Below are positions 22,511-34,200 of a DNA stretch of 64,000 nt, in pieces. Source of the DNA: Manihot esculenta (lineage: Eukaryota > Streptophyta > Magnoliopsida > Malpighiales > Euphorbiaceae); contig NC_035176.2 in NCBI RefSeq assembly GCF_001659605.2, positions 19,671,122-19,735,121 on the forward strand, read 5' to 3'. Positions within the stretch are counted from its first letter, which is position 1. Each line of letters starts with the position of its first letter. Made by a program: the position numbers and the translations under genes. The notes below the pieces were generated by a model. The model ran no database searches, was not told the DNA's origin, and saw only the letters and a program-made list of their open reading frames with translations.

Positions 22511-24826
22511 TGTAATACCCGGCTAGACTCCGATATCAGAATTCCTACCGTCCGGTGGAATCCCGAATGTCGGAAGCCTCTAGTAGGGTAAAAACATGTT
22601 TTCACAAAATGTTTTGATGTATTTCATGGTTTTAAGTAAAAAGGAAATGAGTTTTTGCTTGAAAATAGCCTTGGAGGAAAACTCAGGTTCGGCCGCCGAA
22701 CTTCAAGTTCGGCCGCCGAACATGCATGCCTTTGGGAGCGCTATTAGGCCCCCGAAAGCATAAGTGAGGAAAATCCAGGTTTGGCCGCCGAATCTTATGT
22801 TCGGCCGCCGAACATGGCATGCATGCGGAGGCACTTTCGGCTCCCGAACGTGGCCTGGCCAGCCACCTATAAAGGGGTCCCTTAGCCGAAAACGGGCGAA
22901 CTTTTCTCCCCATTTTCGGCCAAGGTGAGCTCTCTGCCATCCCTCGCCGGTTTTGAGTTCTTTCCTTCAAATCCTTCTCGTTTTTCATTAGTTTTACCTT
23001 TGTTTTGAAGATTTTGAGATTTTGAGCAAGTTTTGGAGCTTGGAGGTTCAAAGAACTCTCTCTCTCCCATTTTCCGAGCTAGGGTCGTTCTCCTCTCGAT
23101 CTTCAAGAGGTAAGGGCCGATCTTGAGCTTATGGCATGTTTTAAGTAAGTTTTAAGTAGATCTATGGGGTAGAATACATGTTTAGCTCATGGTTAGGGTT
23201 ATGGGTTTATGTTACGTTTTTGGACAATGTGGATGTTTGATGTGTTGTAGATGGGATTTAAGGTAGTTTGAAGCCCCTAGGAACTTGTATGCTTAAGTAT
23301 GTATGTTGTAGATTAGGAGAAATGCATGTTGAATGGTTTTAGGAGGCAAAAAAATGCATGAGGAACCAAGTTTCTGCCTTTTTGCAGAAACCAGGTTCGG
23401 CAGCCGAAGGACTTTCGGCGGCCGAACCTGCCTGGGAGGCCAGCCTTTCGGCTGCCGAAGCCTGCCCCCGAAAGAGGACTTTCATCTCTGTCTGGGAGTT
23501 TCGGCCGCCGAACATGCATGAGTTTCGTCTCTGTCTGGGAGTTTCGGCCGCCGAAGGTGCCGCCGAACCTGCCTGACTTTCAGCTCTGGAGGGACTTTCG
23601 GCCGCCGAACCTACCGCCGAAAGTGCCCTGTCCAGCCTTCCTTTGCATGTTTTTCTATGATTGTTTCATGTTGTTTTAGGGGGTTTTTGGGAAGTAGTTT
23701 AGAGTTATGTTCATGTATGTTTGGTCCCTCATTTGAGTCCACCTGTGTAGGTTCGGACCCGAGGAACCGAGGGCCCCAGCAGTGAGTCAGTTGCCCCAGT
23801 GTCTGGTCAGAGCTATCCAGAGGTGAGTAGAATAAACATTGATGTTTTAAAGCAAATAAATTATACAGTTTGAGCATGCTCATGCATCATGAATGCCATG
23901 TGATGACTTAGGTTGTTGCATTAGAATTCACGAATATGTTGCATTGCATAATTTTAATGATGATGTGGATGGTTATTGGATGATCCTTAGTCCTCGATAT
24001 GATGCGATGTGATATGATACGGTATAGTACGGAAGTCCAGGTTGTATCCATTCTACGTCCCTGGCACGATGTAAGAGAAAGTCCAGGTTGTACCCATTCT
24101 ACGTCCCTGGCACATTGGAATGCTATGTTATGTTATGTTATGTTAAGAAAAAGACCGGTTGACCCATTTTACGTCCCGGCACTTTGGAATGTAGAGGACT
24201 TTTGGTGACAATACCATCCGTGATGTGATTAGCTGTGATGTGATGCATTCCATGTTATCATATGTTTTAAATGTTTTATTATTCTGCTCAATGGGCTCTA
24301 GTAGCTCACCCCTCTCCCTAATCCCCCAGGTTTTCAGGTACAGGGTAGATCAGGAGGTCACCAAGAGTATTGAAGTCATGTGTATGTAATAGATAGAATA
24401 TGGACATGATAAATTGTAAAATAATGTAAAGTTATGAATAGTTATGTAATGTAATGATATTGAGGATTAGAGCTTGTGCTTAACCCTATGTGTAAGGTAT
24501 CCCTTTTCTTATACATGATCTTAGATGTTTTGTGATGTTCATGTAAACCAACTCAACGTATGTTACATCGCCCATTGGGGCATTGATGAGATCCCACAGA
24601 GGGGTTAATGCTTATGTTTATGACTATGTTCAGTGCATGCACAGGTTGAGTTTGGTGTATGAGAGAATGTATGAAAGAAAAGTTTTAATTTTTTTATGCA
24701 TATTCTTGATCATGTATGGGATTAAACAGGTTTACAGGTTGTATGTCAGGCTTGCTACGGGTTTCAGCAGGCTTAAGCCGACCTGGATCCTAGCACCGGT
24801 AGCGGTCCGATTTTTGGGTCGTTACA
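22511..24826 (+). repeat. LTR of element C
   Basis: The LTR is 2316 bp, TGTAATACCC...GTCGTTACA. Four TTCGGCCGCCGAA-type units lie at about 22687-22820, followed by TATAAAG (22868-22874) and a second palindrome cluster at about 23395-23625. A minisatellite with CATTCTACGTCCCTGGCAC units lies at about 24028-24185. Frames inside are not called. Confidence 0.93.
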
Positions 24827-25097
24827 GAATGGTATCAGAGCCCTAGGTTCATAGGATCGGACCTAGAGTGTCGGGCTCATAGATGTTCTAGAAGGTCAAG
24901 CACAATAGGAAGATCATGTCCACTAGGATAGGATGTTGAGTCCTGTCCTGTATGATGATGTGAAATGCCATGATTATATACATGTGCATTGATGCTATGA
25001 TATGAATGATATATATGTGATGCGGGTTCATGTGTTTCCACATGAACCATATGATGCTAATGTTTGTGTGATGTGTACTATTTTTCAGAAAACAGGT
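22511..25097 (+). mobile_element. Element C: Tekay-like 5' LTR and leader, truncated
   Basis: A complete LTR (22511-24826) is followed by a tRNA-Met primer site (TGGTATCAGAGC, 24830-24841) and about 250 bases of leader matching B. The match breaks off at CAGAAAACAGG, just before where gag would start. Beyond it lies the 3' tail of element F. C probably inserted into the A 5' LTR and lost its gag-pol at the inversion breakpoint. Confidence 0.82.
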
Positions 25098-27405
25098 GAC
25101 CAACTGAGTAAATGGGGGTGGGTATCACTAATATGTACCTTCACGTCAAAAGGTTGGTGACTTGTTCAAGCAAAATTAAAAGTGCAAAAAGCTGAATAAA
25201 GTACTTCAAGGTAACGGCAAGTCACTCTAAAAGCTAGAAAAAGTCTTATCTGAACAAATTATATGTGCATGTATGATCTCTCTTGAGTAAAACAAATCCT
25301 AGCCATGGTAAGCAAATGGAAACAAGGAAAGAAGGTGAGTAATCTTCATGCATATATTCTTCACTGCAATGATTCAAAATAGGTGTCTAGAGTAAGAACT
25401 TAAGTGGAAATAAGGATCTAGAGTAAGAAAGCTTATTTGACTATATTTATTTGCTTGAGGATAAGCAAAAGGCAAGGTGTAGGGGGTATTTGATAGAGCA
25501 TATTTTAGTCCATATTATCATGATCTTATTGATGTTTATTTACACATTTTCTACCTAATTTTGTGGTTTTAATCATGTTTTGCAGATATTAGGTGTAAAG
25601 AGACAATCTGGAGAAAATGCTCTTAAAACTGCCAAAAAGTGTCAAATATAGAAACTGCCAAAAAAGAAAAGTTTTCAAATATGGAAAGTGCTAAATAAGG
25701 AAAGTTTTATGATAAGGAAAGTGCCAGAAAAGGAAAGTGCAATCAACATATTCTTTGAAATTTAAATTGCAGATTCTTCTTTCCTTATTCAAAGGTAAAG
25801 CCAATTATGGAAAGTGTCAAATAAGAAAAGTTTTCAAAAAAGGAAAGTCCTCAAATAAGGGAAGTGCATAAGCAAAAGCAAATAAGGAAAGCTCAGTCAG
25901 AAGATTATTTGAAATTCAAATCGCAGATCTTTCTTTCCTTATTCAAAGATGTGCACACACTGCAGCAGTCATATCTTCCTATTTAGGCAGCAAGATCTCA
26001 TGAAGACATACTTGCCTCTTCTTCATTCAGCATTCAAAATTCAAACGAAGGCTCCACCTAAAAAGGAAAGACTGGACAAATTTCTTTCCCTTCTGCATTC
26101 AATGACTGCGCTCCACTTCCTCTTTTGCAATCCGCGCGCATCCTTCCTCTTCTGAAGCCTGATCCGCGCGCCTCCTTCCTTCCGGATAATTTGCAATGCG
26201 ATTCCTTCCCTTTCAGCACTTTGGGCAGCCTCTTCACTAATTAGGAAGCAAGTATGACCTAGGACAACACTTTCAACTATAAAAAGACACATAAGGAGCC
26301 TCCACACAGTTTTTACACACCACCTTGGAGACACCTGCGAAATTCACATCTCTTCTTCTACCTTTCTTCTTTTCTTTATTTTTTTTATTTTTGTTTCAGC
26401 CATGAGAGGCTGAAATCTTTTATTCTAGTTGAAGATTAGGTGATACTTTAGTTGTTTTATGGATTGGGAGACTTGATCAAACATTGTTTAACTTTTGGTT
26501 GTTCAATATTTGTGCAATTTCATGCTTGATTTCAATATTGCTTTGTTGTTTAGATCTACGTTGATTCTTGATTGCAAAGTAATAATATGTTAGTTTGGAT
26601 GATTTAAGTCCGTAATTGCTTGGATTATTCAAACATAAGAACACTTGGTGTAAAAACTAAGGAAATTGTATGATCTAACGACATCTCATGCGTTTGAGTA
26701 GTTAGGATTGGATCTCTCTATCTCTTCACGCAATTAACAATTGTTTTGATGCCTAAGGCCCAAGGACGTTCCTTGGCAATTTGTTAATTAGTAATTAATT
26801 AGAGGGCGTTCCCTAATTGGTTTAATCATAAGGAGAGACATGGTGGTGAGAAGCGTCTTCCATCTCCATAACTAATCTATTGAATCAATCAAAAGAAACT
26901 AAGTGTCAATGATCAATCCCAACAACTGAAGTGGATCCCATTCTTCAACTAGAGCTTTCTTATTATTTATTTCTCTTTTATTTTATTATTCGCTTATTTT
27001 AATTGCTTTCAGTAGTTTATTAATCAAATCAATCTCAAACCCCCCATTTTACTTTTACTACAATTTATTTTTATTCCGCTTTCAGTTTATCTCGTTTTCA
27101 GTTTTATCCCGTTTCAGTTTATTTTTCTTTTCGTTTATTTCTCTTTCAGTTTTATCTCGTTTCAGTTAATTTTATCTCGTTTCAGTTTATTTCTCTTTCA
27201 GTTATATTTGCTTTCAGTTTATTTCTTTTTCAGTTTTATTTTTATTTCAGTTTATTTTTGTTTCAGTTAATTCTCTTGGTCTTGATAAGAAAAATAGGTA
27301 AGTATTCAATTCCCTATGGATTCAATCCTTTCACCACTATCTGCAGTTGTAAATTGTTGATAATCAGAAAGGTTATTTTTGACCGGCTTCGACAACCGCG
27401 AGTCA
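25098..27405 (+). mobile_element. Element F, 3' end (tail, polypurine tract, 3' LTR)
   Basis: This part is 25098-25490 of non-coding tail, the tract AGGTGTAGGGGG just before the LTR, and the 1915-bp LTR. It completes the half-element on the - strand at 16623-20330. The GCTAC copy at 27406-27410 is the second half of its target duplication. The left limit, near 25098, is the junction with C and is the right breakpoint of the proposed inversion. Confidence 0.82.
25491..27405 (+). repeat. 3' LTR of element F
   Basis: The LTR starts TGATAGAGCA and ends GCGAGTCA. Against the copy at 18405-20330 it shows scattered substitutions and small indels, so it is clearly older than D. Contains the TTTCAG array at about 27045-27275. 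Confidence 0.9.
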
Positions 27406-28736
27406 GCTACCTTGGATTGCGGGGACAAAGTAGTCAGGTTCAGAGGTCAGGATGGGTCAGAGGTTGTCTTCAGAGGAGACAGGAGGGGTACACCTAGAGG
27501 TTTGATATCAGCCCTACAGGCTCGTAGGTTGCTCAGGAGGGGTTGTCGGGGTTTTCTAGCTCATGTGAGAGAGCTAGATAGTCATGTTAGAGAGCCCGCC
27601 TCAGTGCCCGTGGTCAGACAGTTTTTAGATGTCTTCCCAGACAAGCTGCCAGGTTTACCACCTGCTAGAGAGATAGAGTTTGAAATAGAATTGATGCCGG
27701 GAACCAGACTAATCTCTATCCCTCCCTACAGGATGGCACCAGCTGAGTTGAAGGAGCTAAAAGAGCAGTTGCAAGAGCTGGTAGATAAGGGCTTCATCTG
27801 ACTGAGTACCTCACCTTAGGGTGCTCCAGTACTGTTTGTAAAAAAGAAGGATGGATCCCTCAGACTTTGTATCGACTACAGGCAGTTGAACAAAGTCACT
27901 ACCAAGAACAAGTATCCCTTACCTAGGATCGACGATCTATTTGACCAGCTAGCAGGAGCAGGTTGTTTTTCCAAGATAGATCTGAGATCCGGGTATCACC
28001 AGCTGAGAATAAGAGAAGAAGATGTGATGAAGACGACGTTCAGGACCAGGTATGGGCATTATGAGTTCCTAGTAATGTCGTTCGGGCTAACCAATGCCCC
28101 TGCAGCATTCATGGATCTCATTAACAGAGTGTTTAGCCAGTACCTGGATCACTTTGTTATTGTCTTCATTGATGATATCTTAGTGTATTCCAGGAATACA
28201 GAGGAGCATGCCCATCATCTGAGGATAGTTCTGTAGACCCTGAGAGAGCATGGCTTGTATGCCAAGTTCTCCAAGTGTGAGTTCTGGTTGAGGAGCATCT
28301 CATTCTTGGGGCATGTTGTGTCGGAAAATGGAATTGAAGTGGATCCCAAGAAGGTAGAAGTTGTAGCTAACTGGCCCAGACCCACTACAGTAACAGAGAT
28401 CAAGAGCTTCTTGGGTTTGGCAGGTTACTACAGGAGGTTCGTTCAGGACTTCTCTAAGATTGCAGCTCCTATGACCAGATTGACTAGGAAGAATCAGAAG
28501 TTTATGTGGACTGACCAGTGTGAAGAGAGTTTTGAAGAGCTAAAGAAGAGGTTAACTTCAACATCGGTGTTAGCTCTGTCCAATAGTAATGAGGATTTCA
28601 CAGTGTATTGTGATGCATCCCATGTGGGAATGGGTTGTGTGTTGATGCAGAATGAAAGGGTGATTGCTTATGCTTCTAGGCAACTGAAGAAGCATGAGTT
28701 GAGTTATCCTACACATGACCTAGAGATGGCAGCTGT
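27406..28736 (+). pseudogene. Element A pol, first part (linker to RNase H)
   Basis: It resumes the A polyprotein right after the F target duplication, with LDCGDKVVRF. It runs through the PR-RT linker, RT (motifs [16 protein letters not shown] and FIDDILVYS) and into RNase H ([13 protein letters not shown]). Stops are TGA at 27799-27801, TAG near 27818 and TAG at 28234-28236. It is interrupted at LEMAAV by element B, where GCTGT (28732-28736) is duplicated. The reading frame continues at 38481. Confidence 0.9.
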
Positions 28737-30965
28737 TGTAATACCCGGCTAGACTCCGGTATCGGAATTCCTACCGTCCGGTGGAATCTCGGATGTCGGA
28801 GACCTCTAGATGGGTAAAACCATATTTTCATGAAATGTTTTAATGTTTTTGATGATTTTAAGTAAAGAGGAAATGAGTTTTTGAATAAAAACACCCTTGG
28901 AGGAAACTCAGGTTCGGCCGCCGAAACTCAAGTTCGGCCGCCGAACATGCATGCACTTCGGGAGTGCTTTAGGCCCCCGAAGGCATAAGTGAGGAAAGTC
29001 CAGGTTCGGCCGCCGAACATGGCATGTATGCAGAGGCACTTTCGGCCCCCGAACGTGGCCTGGCCAGCCACTATAAAAGGGTCCCTTAGCCGAAAACGGG
29101 CGAGCTTTTCTCCATTTTCGGCCAAGGTGAGTCCTTCCGCCATTCCTCACCATCTTTGAGTTCTTTCCTTCAAATCTTTCAAGTTTTTCACAAGCTTTTG
29201 CTTTGTTTTGAAGATTTTCGAGTTTAAAGCAAGTTTTGGAGTTTTGAGGTTCAAGAACTCAAAATCTCCCACCTCCGAGTTTAGGACGTCTCTCTCTCGA
29301 TCTTCAAGAGGTAAGAGCCGATCTTAAGCTCATTGCATGTTTAAAGTAAGTTTTATGCTAGATCTATGGGGTAGAATGCATGTTTAGGTTATAGTTATGT
29401 TTATGGGTATAAATGTATGTTTTGAGCAATGTGGCTTGGATTGTGTGTTGTAGTTGGGGTTTTAGGTAGTTTGAAACCCCTAGGAGCCAATGTATGTATA
29501 TTTGCATGTTTTGGTTGAGCTAAATGCATGATGGTTTGAGTTTGGGAGGCAAATGTGCATAAGGAGCCAAGTTTCTGCCCTTTGGCAGAAACCAGGTTCG
29601 GCAGCCGAAGGAACTTTCGGCCGCCGAACATGGTTGGGGAGGCAGGCCTTTCGGCTATCGAAGTTGCCCCCGAAAGGAGACTTTCGTCTCTGTCTGGGAC
29701 TTTCGGCCGCCGAAGGTGCCGCCGAACCTGCCTGGGTTTCGGCTCTGGAGGGACTTTCGGCCGCCGAAGGTGCCGCCGAACCTGCCCTGTTCAGCCTTCC
29801 TTTGCATGATTTGCATGGATGTTTTGAGATGTTTTAGGGGGTTTTTGGGGGATGTTTTTAGAGTTATGTTATAGTATGTTGGTCCCTCATTTGAGTCCAC
29901 CTGTGTAGGTTTGGACCCGAGGAACCGAGGACCTCAGCAGTGAGTCAGCTGCTTCAGTCAGTGTCAAAGCTAGCCAGAGGTGAGTGGAATGACTCTTATG
30001 TTTTTAAATAAATAAATCAGTTTTGAGCATGTTCATGCATCACGGATGCCATGTTATATTTTAGGTTGTATGCATTAGAAATCACGAATATGTTGCATTG
30101 CATAATATGTTGTTGATGTGGATGAATGTTGAATGATCCATTAGCCCTCATATGTTATGTCATGATGATATGATATGGAAGTCCAGATGTGGCCTGCACT
30201 ACGCCCCTGGCACTATGTAAGAGAAAGACAGGAAGTGGCCTGGACTACGCCCCCGGCACCATGGAATATGTATGTTATGTTATGTTATGTATAAGAGAAA
30301 GACCAGATGTGGCCTGCACTACGCCCCTGGCATGATTGGATTTATGTAGAGGGCTAATTGGTGACAAGTTCATCCTTGATATGATTAGTTGTGATGTGAT
30401 GCATTTCATGTTATCATATGTTTTAAATGCTTTATGATTTGCTCACTGGGCTCTAGTAGCTCACCCCTCTCCCAAATTCCCCAGGTTTGCAGGTACGGGT
30501 TAGACAGAGAAGTCAAGAAGAGTAATGAAGTCTTATGTATGTAATAGTTAGAAAGTGGACATGACAGATTGTATAATGATGTATAGATATGTAATGTAAC
30601 GATATTGAGGATTTTAGTGTGCTTGGCCATAGTATAATGTAATCCCTTTTGATACATGATCTTAATGTTTATGGATGTCTATGTGTAGCCAACTCAACAC
30701 ATGTATTGCCACCCATTGGGGGCATTGATTAGATCCCACAGAGGGGTCAAGTTTATGATTATGTACATGTTCAGTGCATGCACAGGTTGAGTTTGGCGTA
30801 TGATAGAAGGTATGAAAGAAAATTTTAAATTTTTATGTATGTTGTTGATCATGTATGGGATTAAACAGGTTTACAGGTTGCATGTCAGGCTTGCTACGGG
30901 TCCCGGCGGCCTTAAGCCGATCTGGATCCTAGCGCCGGTAGCGGTCCGATTTTCGGGTCGTTACA
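28737..30965 (+). repeat. 5' LTR of element B
   Basis: The LTR is 2229 bp. TATAAAA at 29072-29078 follows GGCCAGCCAC. Three intact GCCGCC palindromes precede the TATA box, and a further cluster lies at about 29595-29795. A minisatellite with GCACTACGCCCCTGGCA units lies at about 30180-30330. Confidence 0.93.
29072..29078 (+). promoter_or_regulatory. TATA box of the B 5' LTR
   Basis: TATAAAA lies in the same context as in D and C, after GGCCAGCCAC and before AGCCGAAAACGGGCGAG. It should drive the genomic transcript of B. Confidence 0.75.
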
Positions 30966-31214
30966 GAATGGTATCAGAGCCCTAGGTTCATATGGTCGGA
31001 CCTAGAGTGTCGGTCTCATAGATGTTATAGAAGGTCAAGCACAGTAGGAAAGGTCATGTCCACTAGGATAGGATGTGGAGTCCTGTCTTACATGATGATG
31101 TGAAATGCTATGATATGAATGATATGCTATGATGTGTGATGCGGGTTCATGTGTGCCCACATGAACCATATGATGCTAATGTTTATGTTATGTGTACTAT
31201 TTTCAGAAAACAGG

Positions 31215-34200
31215 ATGAGAGGAACTCGTCGATCAGCAAGATTGACTGGAGTACCACCTGAGGATGAGGGCACGAGCGCCCGTCCTCCAGCATTGCCTAG
31301 GGCAATGTCTAGTAGGTCTGGCAGAGAAAGAGCAGTAAGAGACCCTAGAAGGTCTTTGGATCTAGGTAGAAGCAGATCAGTCAGAGGAACAGTTCAGGGA
31401 GGAGCGTCAGAGGACATGGGGGATGATATGGACGTAGAGCAGAGGAGGGATGGCAGTTTGGGAGTCAGTATGTCAGAAGAAGGAATGGGAGAATCCCAAG
31501 GAGGCACTCAGGCCTCGGGATTTGTTCAGCCACCTTACTACCCACCCTTCTCAGAAAACCCTGGGTATTCGATGGGAGGCACATCGGACTACCACAGCTT
31601 TAGCCCTTATCCCACACAGATGCCATACCCACCCTACTACCCACCATATTCACAGTACCCAATGTATCCACCTCCACCTTACTATCCAAATCCAGCAAAC
31701 CCTACCCCAGGGGATGCTGCACCTCCTCCTCCTCCAGCAGAAACAGCAGCCCCAGCTACCCAACCTCCTAGACCTAGCTCAGCCAATGGGAGCAAGGTCA
31801 AGATGACCGACTATATGAAGTTGGGTGCTCCCCAGTATGAAAAAGGGGATGACCCGTTTGTGTATCTGGAGAGGGTCAAGGTGATCACAGATGAGATTGG
31901 GGCTGATGATAGTAGAGCCATTCAGATGGCTGGGTTCACACTTAAGTGCAAAAAGGCACGAGAGTGGTTCAAGAATTATGTGAACCCGAAAGTGGATAGC
32001 ATGTCTTGGGAAGAGTTTGCAAATGAGTTTGCAGGATGGGCTTTCCCAGATAGTTCGAGGGAACTGAAGATGATAGAGTTTGAGCAGTTGAGGCAGACAG
32101 ATGAGATGGGTGTAGAGGAGTTCACGGACAGATTTTTGGAGCTGTTGCCTTTTGCAGGGCAAAGCCTTGACTCAGACCAGAAAAGGTCAAGGAGGTATAT
32201 CATGAAACTCCACTCCAGATATTCCTCCTTGATCCAGTCAGTAGATAGGGAGAGCTTCCATGCCATAGTGGATATGGCCCGGAAAATGGAGGCCAGTGCC
32301 ATCGTTCAGGGGACAGTTAAACCGTCAGTGGCACAGCCTTCTGGTTCTAAGACCCCAGGCTCTTCTTCAATGAGTGCAGCAACCTCAGGTAGCAAGAAGT
32401 GGGACAGAGGTCCCAGGAAGTCTAAGAAGAACAAGTTCTGGAACAAGGTTAAGTCCAGTCTGGGACTAGGGAGTGGCTCAAGCTCTGGTGCGGATAATGC
32501 AGTTTGTGCAAGGTGTGGTAAGCCACACAGAGGAGTATGTCGGTTTGGGACGACAGCCTGTTACAGATGTGGTCAGGAGGGGCATATGTCTCGAGATTGT
32601 CCAAGAGCAGCCCCGATGGCTCAGTCCCAGCAGACAGCTTCAGGCAGTGTAGCGCAGCCAGCAGCTCCAGCCATGACTCAGGCCAGTGGCAGAGGCAGAG
32701 GGAGAGGGGCAGCCTCTTCTTCAGCGGGTTTCAGAGGTGAAGGTCCATCAGCTCCAGCACGGATCTTCACGATGACTCAGCAGGAGGCAGATGCATCTAA
32801 CACCGTGGTGGCAGGTAACTTAGTCATTGGTTGTTCAGATGTGTATGCCTTGATGGACCCTGGTGCATCTCATTCTTTTGTTACACCGAGAGCCGTCCAG
32901 AGGTTAGGGTTGATGATCTCTGAGTTAGAGTGTCCTCTCTGGGTCAGTGGACCCAAGTGTGATCCATCAGTGGCAGAGTCAGTCTGCCAGTGTAGTCCTG
33001 TGTTTGTTGAGGGAAGATGCTTGTCCGCCGACCTAGTGGTTCTAGATTTGACAGATTTTGACGTCATTCTAGGGATGGACTGGTTATCTACCCATGGTGC
33101 TACCTTGGACTGCAGGGACAAGGTAGTCAGGTTCAGAGGTCAGGATGGGTCAGAGGTTGTCTTCAGAGGAGACAGGAGGGGTACACCTAGAGGTCTGATA
33201 TCAGCTCTTCAGGCTCGTAGGTTGCTTAGGAGGGGATGTCAGGGGTATTTGGCTCATGTGAGAGAGCTTAACAGTCAGGTTAGAGAGCCCGCCTCGGTGC
33301 CAGTGGTTAGAGAGTTTCTAGACGTCTTCCCAGACGAGCTGCCAGGTTTACCACCTGCTAGGGAGATAGAGTTCGAGATAGAATTGATGCCTGGAACCCG
33401 ACCGATCTCTATCCCTCCCTACAGGATGGCGCCAGCAGAATTGAAAGAGTTAAAAGAACAGTTGCAAGAGCTGGTAGACAAGGGCTTCATCCGACCGAGT
33501 ACCTCACCCTGGGGTGCCCCAGTTCTGTTTGTGAGGAAGAAGGATGGATCCCTTAGACTTTGTATCGACTACAGACAGTTGAACAAAATCACTACTAAGA
33601 ACAAGTACCCTTTGCCAAGGATCGACGATCTATTCGACCAGCTAGCAGGAGCGGGATGTTTCTCCAAAATAGATCTGAGATCTGGGTACCATCAGCTGAG
33701 GATCAGAGATGAGGACGTGCCAAAGACGGCTTTCAGGACCAGATATGGGCATTTTGAGTTCCTTGTAATGCCGTTCGGGTTAACTAACGCCCCTGCAGCA
33801 TTCATGGACCTCATGAACAGAGTGTTTAGCCAGTACCTGGATCACTTTGTTATCGTCTTCATAGATGATATCTTGGTGTATTCCAGGAATGCAGAGGAGC
33901 ATGCCCATCATCTGAGGTTGGTTCTGCAGACCTTGAGGGAACATTGGTTATATGCCAAGTTCTCTAAGTGTGAGTTCTGGCTGAGGAGCATTTCGTTCTT
34001 GGGGCATGTAGTGTCAGAGAATGGGATAGAAGTGGACCCCAAGAAGACAGAAACTGTGGCTAACTGGCCTAGACCCACTTCAGTGACGGAGATCAGGAGT
34101 TTCTTGGGTTTAGCAGGTTACTACAGGAGGTTCGTTCAGGACTTCTCGAAAATAGCAGCTCCTCTGACCAGACTAACCAAGAAGAATCAGAAGTTTCTGT

